Source of the DNA: Puffinus mauretanicus
Lineage: Eukaryota > Chordata > Aves > Procellariiformes > Procellariidae
Reading direction: 5' to 3'
DNA: 64,000 bases
NCBI GenBank assembly: GCA_023333565.1
Contig: JAJKFH010000470.1
Location: forward strand, 992,001 to 1,056,000
Shown here: positions 36,801 to 51,800 of the stretch, piece after piece
How the letters are laid out: every line of letters starts with the position of its first letter
How positions within the stretch are numbered: position 1 is the first letter of the stretch
Notes under the pieces: model-generated
Told to the model about the DNA's origin: nothing
Database searches by the model: none
Seen by the model: the letters and a program-made list of their open reading frames with translations, nothing else
Program-made: the position numbers and the translations under genes

Positions 36801-39800
36801 CCTCCCATTAGAGGATGCCGTCTTCAGTTCCTTAGACCTTTGCCAGATTTCAACCATTCTGTTTGGATTTGTATGTGCCAATTACGTTTCTGCCAAAATG
36901 GTTCTACAGTTTCCCCAAAAAGGTTCAGCAAAAATACTTCGTTTTGAACCTGTTAAAAATTTCGGGCAAACTTTCCACTGAACTGTGCTAGTGGCCTATG
37001 CACTGGAAGAGAGGGCAGCTCCTCGATCAACGTCATTTCCCTTTCGTGTGCCTTCTTACAAGCTAGCTGCTGCAAGCATGATATAAGGCTGGGTGAGAAA
37101 GAGGCAATTTGAGTAAGTGATTAGAATTGAAAGCTGAGAAGGGGGCAAGGAGAGGGGAAGGTGAGGATGAGGGAGACTGGGAGCCGCAAGGGTGAGCGGA
37201 AGTGCCTGGAAGAGGAAGGCTGCTTCAGCAAAAGCTGGGATGAACGCGTTCAGTAAAAGAGCATCGTTGAAGGGAACAGGGCAGGAGAGTGCCTGTGCTG
37301 ATGGTACTCCTGAGTCCCACAGATCCTCTGCTATCAGCAAATAGTGAAGTGCACTGGCAAAGCTCCCTGTCCCCCCTTCAGCTCCTTACAAGAGTAAGTT
37401 GTCATCCTCTACTCAGTCCCAGTGGCAGGACGCTGTCAGGTCCATTCCTACTCGTTTCCAATGTGCCTGTTGTAGGGGTGGCACATGAGAAAATCCATGT
37501 TGTTTTTTCAATTTGTTTTTAAAATTAAATGCAAGAGTTGTTTTAAGAAGCACAGTCATGGTTGCAACAATCTTTGAAGTTTTGATCACGTACTATTTTT
37601 TCCAGACTCCTTCCTCATTCAGGAGTCACTTGTTTCACCCATTTTGATTTATCCATAGGGACCCATACATTATTTGCCACAAATTATTCCAACCTCCTGT
37701 AGAGACACAATTAGCAACTTTTCAAGAGTTCCCTCCAGCAATGACGACTACTGCATCTGCGTGCTTCACAGAAATGTTTTTTTTCTCCATAAGACCCCCA
37801 TGAAAGAAGGGGCAGCACTTCCTCTTTGCAGGTTAAGGACAGAAGTACAGACATTTTAAATCAAAAGTACGTAGCCAGCCTCTCAGGTTAGCTAACATTA
37901 TAGGCATTCTCTGCATTTCAAATCGACTCTCACCGACTTCTGTTGCAGGTTGGGGGCTGTGCACTGACACAAGTGAGGGCCACTGAAGGTATCAAACTGA
38001 GCTCCTCACAAAAAGGGAAGCAAACATGCAGTGTGACAAGCTCACATAATCAAGTGACTTGCTCACAATTCTGCTGAAACGTCGTGGCAAAATCCAGTCT
38101 CTCTAAGACGAAATCCTTCTATCCTTCCTGCCAGATTTTCCCTTCTCCTCCTGCCGTTCCTTGCATCCTCTCACATCTGCAGTAAATGAGGTCAAGATCC
38201 AAGATCCTACAGACAACCGCTTCCTTCCTGATACAGCCCTGATTCAACCCAGAGCTGGTCTGACCTCTGCATTCAAAAAGAGAAAAAAGAGGATATAAAG
38301 TAATTAAAGCCTGCATCTCCAAGCAGACAAGGGAGGGAGGTGTGCTATCTGAAGCTGCACATGTGGCCTTCAGTCGAGTGTTTCCAGGCTTTTGAGGGTT
38401 GACTTTGCAACTCCTGCATGTGGTTAGCATAACATGCATGTAATATGCTATGCCTGCTGTGCCAGTAACATTCTGCCCTTCAAAAGCAATAAACAAACAA
38501 ATATGAGGCACCACCAGTTAAAATTTTCCACTATGTCTACTGGAATTAAGACTCCACTCTTCTGTAAGATCCATACTCTGAAAACCTTACCCCGTCTTCA
38601 GCCTGTGTGAAGCAGCACTTATCTCGATGAGGCCCCGTTTCTGAAAGCTACCAGGAAATCAAACTTTCCTTCCCTGCCAAACCAGCCCCCGACACCCAAA
38701 CTGCAAGAGGTCTGAAGGTAGTTGTTCTTGTTCTGAACACTTCCCTTGCAGACGTGCTACATGCAGAAAGCGATGGGTTTAACCTGCTCCTGCGACACTG
38801 CACAGGGATTTTCAAATTCTTGAAAAGCATGAAATCCACAGCCTTCTTAAATGCTTTTCTGATTTTTTGTAGGGTGCTGCTTTCCTTACAAGGTAGGCCA
38901 AGATGGCATTCAGTGGGGACAGGGCCTTAAGAGAAGCTGCAGGGAAGAACATTCAGACAGGTATTTCATTTTGATTTACACTTGATTTACATTTCAAGAT
39001 GCTGATATTCTCCGGTGCATTGGAGCTTCGTGACATCCTTTGGCATATCTGTGCATATTTTTGTTAATCGGCAATTCACATATAGTAAGGTTCCTCAAAA
39101 AGTACAATTCTTCTTTCTTTTCTTAAAGGGAAAGTTCCAGAGAAGCATCAGAATTGTTAACCTGTTCTGAAGGAAATGAAAAGATCCATTTTTCTTTCCT
39201 TGGACAATTACCTACCCAGCTTTAACAAACCGATCTCAAACAGTAGATTTTAGATAGAGCCCCTGCTTTAAGTAACAGCCTCATATCACATCCATAAATA
39301 CGCCTTCACGGGGAATACTACTCAAAAGAAAGACAACACTTGTCCTCAAGATGCGTTCATGCCACTGCCAATGTGCTCTGCAAGACTCCAGACCAAGAAA
39401 GTTCCTCTCACATTGTTCTATTTATTTGGCTAACGAACATCCAGGACAGCACGGTCTCAGTCAGTAAACAGGTCTTGCAAAAAGCCATCGTGTAATCCTG
39501 AAAGCATATGCCACCCATGACTCATGTATCTATTACCCAGTCCTGGTACCCAAGCCCATCTTGCTTGGGTGTGTTATCAGAACACAGCCAAGTGAGATTT
39601 CAAATGGCATGGAAAAGCCACGTGAACCAGGTACGTTTCCTCTAACTCCCAATCAGTAGCTAATGGCAAGCCTGGGAGACAGACAACAGATGCTATCAGC
39701 TGCTCTCTGAATATAAGAAAAAGGAGTTACAGGAACTTGCAAATCTCGCCCTCTCTTTTGATCTGTTCTGTACACACAGATCTGAACTATCTGTTGAAGT

Positions 39801-42800
39801 AGTTTTTTATTTTTACGTTTTTGTATTTTTTGTTCACTAAAACAAAGTACACTCTTCATGTGACAGAACGAAATTGATGTTTTATAGACGATGATTTGTA
39901 TAAAATAATTACATTTTAAGAAGTAGAGATGCCAGAATGGGGACACATTGTTCCCATAACCTTCTATGTAAGACTTAGTACATTTTCTTTTCTCTGTGAC
40001 TTAAATTAGGACCCTCTAATATGTTTTGGAAAAAAAAACCAAAACAGCAAAACTCCAAAAAGTTGTATTTGGTTTGTTACAGCCCAATAACTGCAGAGGT
40101 CTGATTTGCTTTTACATACTAATTTTAGTCCCAATGAGCACAAACAAAGAAAGCACAAGGCTGTGTGGTTGTATCTTTTTCTCTATTGATACATTTATCT
40201 TCATTTACAAAATATACAAATGCATCGGTCTCGGGGAGTCTGAAAAATGGGTCAGAGGAAGAAGGGAACATGTAACCACGACTTAGGGAAAATTCCAGGA
40301 GAAAAGACTGTTGCATATGGATGTTACCCGTGTATCCATAACTACTTCTTTACAGCTGCTGCATAATACAGGTTTTCGTGGCACATCAGACACAGACAAA
40401 ACCAGGGAACTTCAAAAAGCAAGTCTGATTAAAAGAAATGACGGCACTGAACACTGGGCAAGATACTGTCTTATAAATTCACTTCTAAACATGAGAGAGT
40501 CATCTAGCACCAGAAAATGCCAAGAAACTGCTGTGCTGAGAGTCTCAAAAACCAAACTAACGCCTGCAGAGATTTCTGCACCTTAGAACAGCAGTCACAT
40601 TTTCATAGAAAGATGAAGGTAAAGTGAGCAAAAAATCTCAGGGAAAAGTGACCAGAAAAAGCAACACATACCAAAATCTTCATGTTTTTATCTTTTAAAA
40701 ATAGTAGCAGTGAAAAGGTTGGCGATGGAATATTTCTTGAAGAAATCCTGGAATCCTAATACTTATTTTCCTTCTTGTGACCTCCTCTGCAAACTGTCCA
40801 TAGCCCTGAACTGAGACTCTGAACACGCTACATATGCATGTTCTGAATACAACAGATATGCAGAACCTGTGAAGATTTTGAACTATGTCAAAAATGAAAT
40901 GAAAATGCCCCAAGACACAAAAGTCAAACTTCCTTCCATCTATTGAGTAGTGCATTTATTGTGATGCCTTCAGGAGGCATCTCAGCAAAATGGATCAGTG
41001 AAACTTGACTGCCATTTGAGGTTGCTATTTCTTCCCCCAGTTCACAAGTTTGCTATCACACACAGCATGGCTCTCCATCGGCAATCAATGATAAAAGTAT
41101 TATCAACAAATTAAGTCAATATATTAAAAATAAAAATATCAATATATTAAAAACAAAAATATATTTGAGTGTAAACTTGAGAGCAACGTGAACTGGCAAA
41201 GCACTTATCAATTCACTGCATATGGGAGCTTTTAAACATACGTGTCTGCATTTTATAATGTACATAAACAGAGGACTCTGTTCAGTGAAAATTAGCATTA
41301 AGAAAAGTGTAAGCCAATGGCAGCCAGTATACAGTAACTGTATTTTTTAATAAAGTATTTTTCTTCCAGTAACCATAGCTGCAAATTTCAAAATTAGTTG
41401 CCAATCCAGACATACCAAATAACTTTCAAACAATGTCTTGGCACTGAAACTTTTCTTGAACAGAGACCCTTCTACCCCTTCGAATACAGTAAATTTCGTA
41501 GAAGTCTCTGCCTGCCTGGGAACAAAGCCCTCTGCGTGCTGCGCTGTACTCGGTGCTTCCCGGCAGCCAGACAACCAGCTCAACACCACTCTGATTAAAA
41601 ACAATGTGTTTTCCTACTTTCATAGGCAACGTATCACCGGTATGCAGCACCGCTATTTCAGGTTTACTTGGGAGGGGGGAAAGCACAATGTACTCACCTT
41701 TGACACCTTCAGTTTCCACAAAACTTACAATTTACATTAAATATAACAGTGCTTTACTAAAAGCTGATTCCCACAGAAGTAAATTGACTGGTCTGGCTTT
41801 GTTTTTACAACGGTGGTCATCCCATTCTCTATACGAGATACCTATGGGACAGTATATGCCTTACAGTATTTTACTGTCCAAGGCTTTTGAGAGGACAGGA
41901 CAGGACACGACACAATCCTTTGTGTTATTTTCCTCTTATACACCAGGTCACCCGTAGGCAAAGACACCGCAGGCTTCCCTGCCCCTGCAGAACTCCCATT
42001 CAGCCCCTGCTGAATAGAGGATTTGGTCTGCAAGAGTTGGCCATGCAGAAAAAGGTGTATCTGTGCCCAAATGAAAGGAGAAACACTGGAGAGTTGGGAA
42101 AGCACTGCAAGCTGAGGGCAGCAACAATTCATAGGCTTGGAAAATTATGTGGGCTTTACCTTTTACACTCCTGTTAACTCTGATTTTCATGAAGTAGGTG
42201 GTGTTGCTACAGCAACTGTCATATCACATCATTTCTGCTGTCTCTGTCACAGAGATCATCTTATTTTATCTTAAACTCAGATATGCAGCTTTTCTTCTTC
42301 TATTCTAAAGCCCTCTATATTTTGGATATAAAAAATGACACAAAATAGAGCCATGACATATAAATGATATTTTTAAAAAATGTAGCAAAGCTTACAGAAC
42401 ATTTTTATTTGTTCTCCTTTTCAAATGCAGTTCTCTTTTTCAAAGAAAAAGGCACTGACCAGATTTATGGTAATCCAGAGTTTCAGAAATAAATTAAAAG
42501 CTGGTCTCATGATAAAGATGCTTCGTGCACCTTTAATGTGTTCTTCCTACAGAAGCTAACCCTGTGTTTGGTGCACTTCACCAGAAGTAACTCATCTATT
42601 CACAGATGAAAACACCTTGCTTCCTCATGCCCAGGCCATTTATGTGCATACATTTCACACAATTCACACCCAGCTTAGATGATGCTGCCCATCCACCGCA
42701 CACAACACGCTGTTCCACTCGTGTACCTCACCCGCTTAGCCTGCAGCCTGGAAGAAGCATCTACTGAAGCAGAAGTCTCAACCCATCTTTACCTGTTTCA

Positions 42801-45800
42801 GAACGTTTGTCCTAGCTGCTAGGGATGAGGTCGCCACCCGGCTTTGCAGCACCCTTGCTCAGTAACCGAGACCTTGGCTCTACCTCCTTTGCCTCCATTT
42901 TGCTGCCTGGATAAGGTCTTTGAGGACTCAATGCACAAGCAAAACTCAGTGAAATCCTGATGACAGAAAGGCTCTATTAAATTTTTGTCATTAACATGCA
43001 TTCCAACTGGTGCATTCACAGATCTTCCTTTAAAAAAATAAAAAACCAATGTGGAACAGTAGTAAATATTCAGTTACACCCTCAGGCTACTCAGGAAACA
43101 AGAAAGCCCTATCTATGTTAGGGCTATGGTCAAAGGTTATTGCACAGACCACTCAGCCACTAGCACAGCTCAGACCACCAGATCAAGCTCTGCCACGGCC
43201 TAAGCTGGTAAGCATTTATATCTGCTTCTTTGTAAGCATTTCCAGTCACTTTCAAAACAATCAATGCAGGCACCAAATTACACTTCACTTCTACAAAGAC
43301 AGGTCCTGGGCAGATGGAAATCTGCCTGCACGGATCTAACCTGTGGGCAAGAACTGTATCTTGTGTACCTGGTTAAAGGCTATGCACACAATTAAGATAC
43401 CAAGTGGCCTTTCAGTTCTTCCAATGACTTTGCAAGCTTCATTTCAGTGCCCCCGTACTTGACAGTTGTTTTTTAGCTCAGTTTCCTACAGAAATGAGTT
43501 TTTTGCAATTGTGCTGTCCACATGTCTGTCTAGCCTCCTCCCAACAACTTTGGCCAATTTCAAACAAATTTGGCAGAGAAGTATGGACATGTATCACTAA
43601 CAAGCTTTGTGAAAACAATGTAAATGAAAGAAGCTCTTAACTCCCTGGCTGAAGGAAGGCTGCAGGAGCCTCGTTACATCAAGAGAACCCATGGAGATTC
43701 TGCTGCTCATGGAACCGATTCCTTGGGCAGGCAGTAGAAAGGAAAAAAGGAAAGTATTCACCAAGTTAGTTGTGGCAGTCAGGAAAGTCACTTAATCCTC
43801 TTGTTCTCTACTGGAATTGAGAGTATCTTTTCACCTTATCCCACCCACTCACTTACTATTTCCAGTAATCACGAGCACAATTATTTGTTTGACAACTGCA
43901 CTGCCACTTGACAATCTCTGAATTTCACACAGACACATCTGGTATTGATAGCCATTAAAACAGTCATGCACCTGTCCTGTATTAAAAATCAATGTAGAAG
44001 ACAGTCAGATGTGGACAACCCAACTGTCTGGTATCATCTGAGCATTTATTTATTCTTATAATATGTAGTGAAAACCAGAGCTCTACTAGAAAGAGCTTTT
44101 TTATATTATCCGCAGCACTTATTATGCAAGTAATTGAAGTCTTCCAACCAAGACACAGTAGGAGTGTTTGGGAATCAACAAATTTGCTCTGGCAGCAATG
44201 AAACATTCATTATTGGGTTTGGGGCCGGGAGGGGTTGGATGGACGGGGGAATTCTTTTTTTTTTTTAAAGATTTTGTTAAAATGCAAGACAAAAAGCTAG
44301 GTGAGGAATGCTGGGTAGGACTCATAGGTAAGAATTACAGTGCTCTATATTTATGGTGGAAACTGCATGTCTCTGCCCACTTGAGGGATACACACAGACA
44401 CACAGATCAGTATTTGCAAGATCAGAGATCCCTTCTAACCCTCCCCCTTCTTACTCTCACTGCTGTTATTTCAGTGTTACTAACGTCCACAATTACTGAA
44501 GCTTGGTGAAGAATGGGTTAAACTTAGCAAAGAAAAAACAAGCAAGAGAAACACCTTTCCTCTTTCTGCTTAACTGGATAATTGGTTAGCAGGAACCTGC
44601 TTGATGAGTTTCAGCAGCTCCCAGAGATCAGGCAAGGCTGCTTCTGAGAGTGGCTAAAGCTGCTAACTGTATCAACATCTTTAAGCCGACCACAGGGTAC
44701 CCCTTGCTAAAGTTGTTTTTTTGACAAGTAAAATTTCCAGAAGGCAATGAAGCAGTTTGTATACCAAAGATCCATCCAAACCCAGTAAGAGCAGGGAACT
44801 GAACTATTTTAGGCAGAATATTTTATAGATGTTATATACATAAAACTGTCTTATGGTCAGAATAAATGGATGATTTAAAAAATGTTTAAGTGAATGAAGA
44901 AAGACTAAATAATTCTCACTGCAATGGAGACAGTATAACAGTAAGGTTCAAATGAATAAATAACACTCCTACTAGGTTCTGTCCTAGTAATTTAAGGGGC
45001 TAAGAAAATTCTAGTTCTGAAGGTTCATGTGACAAATCAAAGGGCTTCAATGGATCTGCACAATCCTCTGGGCTTATGACTTGATACCATTTATCCACAA
45101 TGCAAAGATTTTACTCAAGTAATTAGAGATTTTGAGTCCAGTTGGCTAAAATGAAAGTACACGAGGGTTGATTTTCACACAGGGATTATCTTGTCCCGTA
45201 TCAGATGTGTGTGCAAGCACGTGAGTTTGGGGGAAAAAAAAAAAAAGTCGTCAAACCCTGGTAAAATCTTGCTATAAATTCAAACCAGTCACGACTGTAT
45301 AATCAGCAAAGCAGCACCTATAGCAATCACTGCAAAATATTGGAAAATATTTACTTAGCACTGTCGATATTATCATCTTCATTTCTATTTATTCACCTTG
45401 ATGTTTCAATCAACTAAACACTGCAAATGATAAATGGACATTTATCTGAGTTTTAACATCAAGAACCAAGCTCTCCCTTCCTGAAACTCTGTCAGTTGAC
45501 ACCAACCAGTCTCAGCACGGGGCTCTTTCTCCCAGGTTCTCTTCTCTCTGAGGATGCAGGAGAGACTAAGACAAAGCAACTGTAAATTTATATTCTAAAG
45601 AACAACGTAGAGATTTGGGGAAAAGTATTTCAGCTTTTGCCATTATTGATCTGCTCAGACACAGCTCAAAGTCTCTGATAAAGCTACCGTAAAAACAGAC
45701 TTCCAGGCTCAGTACTGTCCATATAGAACAAACCAACCAACTCCCACATTTCAAGAGAGATGTCCCTCCATAAAATAACAGGAACGCTCCTCAAACTCTA

Positions 45801-48800
45801 CTGCTTGCAATCACGTCTTGTACCCCCTCCCCAAGTGTTATGTCTTTTTGCACTATTTTTTTCATACAAGGGTGCCCTCAGAGATGTTGGGGTTTCAAAC
45901 CCAGAGCCAACTTTCCAAAACATGCTGTATTTTGAAAAGCCCATTTTTGTTTCACAGAGAAATAAATGAGTTTGCATCATAACGCCTTTATCCCCCCAAA
46001 CCCAAAGCCTCCCATACAGTTAAAAATCAAATCCAGCTTTATTTTCCTGCATGAGTCAGGCTGCATGCAAACAGCTTCAGAGGAAGGCAAGCTTGGGGTG
46101 GAGAACAGAACTGAAGTAAGAAATCCAGAGAGGGATACTTGTTCTTCTAACAGCACACTCCTATTTTCCCAAGACATTTGCTAATATTTTCATTTTAAAA
46201 CTAGAGGAAAGCCACCCCCTTCCCCCCAAAAGAAGTTTTAAAGATTATAAAGACACACAAGGACACACTTTATTATTTTAACAATTATTGCTATTTTCAG
46301 AGCTCCAGCACAGCTACTTCCTTCCATAATTGGACTTCAATCAAACCCTAGTGAAGCTTTTGATCTTGGAAAGAGTAACAACATAGCTCTGTTATCGGCA
46401 CATAGGGGGCAAAGAGTAGGACATCCAGAATTTTTCAATAAAAGAAAGTTAATTGCTTTGACTTATATTTATCACAGGTCATGGCTACAAGTTCTGAGTG
46501 CACATACATAACGGTGCACACTGAGAAATCTTGTATAGACCGGCCAAAGTAAGTGTTGGGATTATACTATCTGTGTGCATTAAAAAAAAAAAAAAAAAAA
46601 AAAAGAGAAGAAAAAAGCAGCAAAACAATGCTAGATTACTATCCAAATATACCCCAGTGGATGTCCTGCCAAATAGCAAATATGTGGCTGTAAGCTCCAA
46701 ACTGAAATAAAAGCTTGGCCAGAAGCCCAGAGCTTCACTGTATTTTGCTCAGCTAGCCATAGTCTGGCAGAACAGAGTGAACACATTCTCAGCCACGTGA
46801 TAAAGAAGCCCGTCAGGCCAAGCTGATTTCCTTGTGTTGGTTAAATGTGATCTTCAGACTGTACACACCAGCGGCTTTGGGAAAACGTGAGAAAGTGGGA
46901 AACAACAAGCCACGGGCTATAAACTGAAGGGCAGCAAAAAAATTACTTAAGGAGTTTGTTTAAACACTAGTGTTGCCAGTGCTGTATTTTAACAAGGTGT
47001 TAACTGGGCTCACAGGGCTGAGCACATTCGGCAAGGGTGCTGAGCACCAGGCATTCACCTGGATTTGGATAGAAGTTATACACCATCAGCTCCTTCAAGG
47101 ATGCAGGCCCTGAGAGGACCTGATTTGGAAAAGACATGCGAATTCTTCATTGTAGAGGATTATGAGAGCTTCCCATCAGTGGGTCAAAAATGCAAAATGC
47201 TGAACTACTACAAATTCCATATTCAGGAGAATTAGAGGTACTTAGGCCTCTCAGGATGTGGCCCAGTACAGGAAGGGTATGACTCTGATGGTGGTATACA
47301 TCCCCTATGGTGCAGATTTTGCTGACACTACTTAAATACCCACCAAGTAGCACTACTGAACACACAGAAACATTCATGAACTGAGAGAGAATTTGGCCAA
47401 AGGATTCAATCCGAAAAACATGCAAGGTCTAACAGGATAAAAGCTGCCCCAATGATCAGATATTATATTTTAATAGTAGTGATAATAATGTTTTAAATAA
47501 CTGACTTAGGAAGAGACAAACAGCATCCCTGGCCAGCATCAGAGGTGCACGTGACTTGAGAGAGCATGTTACATGTGGAAGCAGAAAGAAAAGCCTCCCA
47601 ACGCAAGATCTCAGAAGTTCATCCCTGCTATAGATAAGAGCAACTCAGATGAAACAGTCATGAGAGTACGTAAGAAAAGTGAGATCTGTTTACTTTCTAA
47701 CAGAAAAAAATTGATAACCTAGACATGTGCAGCAGCTGGTGAAATCAGAGGCACACACGAGTTGAAAATTACACCTCCAGTTCTTTCCTTCTATTTGGCT
47801 AATGATTTCTTTTCACGTGTTCAGAACAGCTTCTAGACAGAGACTACCACAATTTTCAACAATGACTTCAACCATGTCGCACTGAGAAAATTGAACAGAT
47901 AAGAGAGTTTGGAAAAGTGTTTCTTAAACCTGGTGACGAGTCCAGTCCAACAGAAAGATCAGCCTTTCTGAGAGCAGCCACGTGATTATGGATGCATGAA
48001 CGTCAGGTCTCGGAGTCCGGACAATCCAATGTCCTGATTTTTTGAGCACCGAGACACCAACAGCTAAGGTGTTTCAAGTAGACACCCAACTACAGCTGTC
48101 CAGTATTTGTAACTGAAGGCTTGTGGTTTAACCTCCTCAAAAGGTGGATATGCAGGTTAACGTTAAATATGCTGCATTCTTTCCTAATTCTTTCATTTAA
48201 GTATACAGTTGAGTGATGCAGGTGTTCACGAGGTCAACCTCCTGCTCCATTTTACTCAATTTGTGTTACTCTCAAAAATGACTCCATCACCAGACTTCTA
48301 CCACTTCAAAAAAACCTTCACCTAATGAGCAAGCCCCATTTTTTTTTGCTTATGTGAATTTGAGTAAGGCATTATAACAACACATGGCTAAGGAACATGA
48401 CACAATCTTGATATCTGACTTATTATGCTCTTTATGCTCTTCCAAGAAAAATAATCTTCACAGGCAGGGGAATTAATTCCTCATTTTTCAATGTAGATGT
48501 GTTGCTACAGAGGGCAGGCCCTTAGACAGTCGGTGACAAAGGCCATACTATGGTCAGTCCCTTGTGACTAACCTGCTTGGGTAGATGTGGTCCCTGGAGA
48601 AGTCTGGAAATTGAGACTGGGAATTAAACAAAGGCGCCTTAAGGTATTCTTAGTTTCGCTCTCCAAAGTCTGCACACTCTTCACTAATCTTCAGAGCAGT
48701 GACCACCCAGTTTAACAGGGCTTTGATTCTGGCCACCTTTCTTTAGCTACCTAGTTGCAGTCGCTCATTACTCCACCCTCACTCTGCAGTAAGCAAAGAG

Positions 48801-51800
48801 AACTGGGCTACTCCATGGGGCTAGCCCAGCATATAAAATGGATATACCAAATTAAATTATCTCAGGATGCATGTAACACAAAAAAATCCCCATTGAGAAA
48901 ATACATGCTGCTGTGAAAATTTTACTTTGACATCCATATGCCACTGTGGTGTACTTCAAACAGCAGTGAGCTCAGCACTTGCAGTTATTTCAGATCTGTA
49001 TCTGATTTTTTACTCTCCCAAAGTTAAGCTCAAGGCAATGTCTTAGACACAGTCTAAAAAAAAAAAAAAAGGCAAAGCAAAAAAAAAAAATTGCAACATT
49101 TCCCAGTAAACTTTCTCCAACTTAATCCTCAGAAAGCGGAAAAAACTCGAGTGTCTTTTCATAAAGGGTTTGGTTTTTTTTTTAAAAGACACTTCATATA
49201 GTGTATGCCACTGCCAGACTGAACAGGCATTCGGGCCTCAGAAAAGTGTTACCTTACCACAAAGGGTATCAAAATGTGTGCTGTGCTGTAAACAGAACAT
49301 AGGAAGGTCGAGAGGTTCTAACAAATTTCTAAATGCCCTAACAAGCATGTGCGTTCAGGGGCAGAGGGAATGGGACGCTAAGGGAGCAGGGGAGTCCACC
49401 CAGCCACGCTGCATTATACTGTGAGTGTGTTGTGTCATTACAGCTTTATCCCGACACACCCATATTTACAGCACACAATGTACTGTACAATTCACAATGC
49501 CAAGAAACTCAACATATCTAATCTGGCAGAAAAACAAAGTCATATCAGGTTAATCCAATTCTTAAATTGCACAACTTTGAAAAGCCAATAGGAAAACAAA
49601 TCTTCCCCTAGCTTGTGCTCCCCCTATTCCTCCTCCCAACACACATACCCTGCCACGACCTACTTTTCCTCTTTGATCCCTCCACATTTTTAGCCTGCTC
49701 TCACTGTCCCCTCATTCTCGCTCTGTTTCTCATTCACTTCTAATCTACCTCTGCCCCAGACCCCAGCGGCAGAGTGGAAAGTTACGCCGATGAGAGCAAG
49801 CCGTAAAAGGCAGCTTTGTGCGCAGCACCCCAGCCGAAACGCGCTGTGAAGAATGAATGGCAAGACGCATACACAAGGTCACTTGGACACCTGCCCGCAT
49901 GTGATACTGCAAAAATTGTGATAAGATAACAGGCTTCAAATTTGAAGTTGGCTGATTGCAAGGTAGTTTCAAACAGGGCAGCGGAGCTGGGGTGCTTCTG
50001 CTGCACAAGAGGAACAGGATATAGCAAGGTGGCGTAAAAGTTCAGAAAATTTTTAGCTAAAATAATTGTGCTCGACTTTGGAGAGGATCAAGATCATTCC
50101 ATTGCCTGGGTTCAATGCATTCAAGATCTTGCCTACAAACCTTACAGCTGGTTTTCTAACTTGCCTTTTTAAATGAAACCTTGGGAGTCTCATATAATCA
50201 CAAGATTCCAGGAGCTGAGGTTTTTAAAAGAATAATAATGGTGGAAAAAAGTTTGTGACATCCCCCCCCAACACACACCAAACCAATTAAACCTGGTTTC
50301 TTGCAGATTCGTTTCTCAAAGTGAATTGACATCTCATGGTGTCTAAAAAGGTGTCAGCTTTCCCAGAAGCATTTCACACAGATCAGGCATTTTAAAGGTC
50401 TTATGTAAATTCTCTGATGTAGAAAATGCACATTTACATTACAGCTCTTCCTGCTCAGTAACATATTCCTTTCCTATCCACTCATCTATTTTCATGAAAT
50501 TTTAGGAATGTAATTATTCTTTCAGAATCACAACTTTTTTGCCACGTTCGGTTAAAATCAGCCAGTATACTCAAAAATCATGAAGCAGGAACACGCAAGA
50601 GGCCACACATACCTAGCATGAGTGGATATGGTTTGTTTTCATAGCAAACCAGGCAAAAAAAATACCCCAACGCACATCTTTCACAGCAAGCAACAGAGCT
50701 GCAAGAGTTACATACGGAGATCGGCCAAATGCCCCACGCTGCCATGAGGGGCCGCAGCTGCAGGGATTACAGACGTCAGTAACATCTATATTTCCACTAT
50801 GCAGCACAAAGAAAGAGGGAACAGTGGTATGTCTGATTGCTGCAGGGTCCTTCAAATTAAGTCAGTTTAACCCTCTCTGTTTTGATGAGGAACAGGATTT
50901 GGTTTTGAGTGCTTAGTTCCTACTTACTAAGCATTAGAAGCTAAGCAGAGAGCTGCTTTTTAAGTAGACTTCTTGCTGGAGTAGGATTCATTTCCAAATG
51001 TTGAAATGGCAGGTTTGTAAAAATTATTAAATTGTTTTAAGTCACCTCCTCTGTTTCAATGCAGCCCTCTCGCTTTAAGCCTGTGTTTTATATTCTGCAG
51101 CCTTGAGTAATACACTCATCCACAAGAAGGTTTAGTGCTATTATTTCAGTAATCTCACTGTGCTAAAAATATTGATTGCTTTGTCAAACAGAGTTCTGCG
51201 GGAGTATTTTGTGTTTAGAAGTTTCACATTATTGTTCCTTCAGTTTTTCAAAATGCAATCTAGTTTCCTTCCTTGCCTCCTTAAAATCTCAAATTATAAG
51301 CAGTTACTAGTGGGACCACGTTTAACTGCTGTTTTGAGCGCTTTCATCTGTATCCCGATTGCTAAGTTACCAGGTCACCTCAACTACAGCAATGACCACA
51401 CACAAGAATTAAGAAAGTGGGGAGCCTTGCAAGCGATTTAAAGAAAAATTTAAGATCCAACCATTGCCACACAAAGTAATGGATCTTGCTATGGACAGAG
51501 AACCCTGTTCATTCATTTGTTTATTAAATTCAGGAGTACCAACCACTTCTGTAATGAATTACTTTAACTTTGACCTATTGTCCACAGCCATGTTCCAGAA
51601 CAAAGAATTCAGAGCAAGCTGAGGTCCCTAAGGCTAATTGGAAAAGAACACTTTTTTTTTTAAACCATTCTCCATCCTCAACAAACCTTTGCTAAACTAC
51701 GTATTTTGGCTCTCTGCTTATACACCTACATATCTAAGGATGACATTTTGTTACAGATGACTTATTGCTGTAGTTCAGTCTAGCTCCTGCTTGTAGTAAA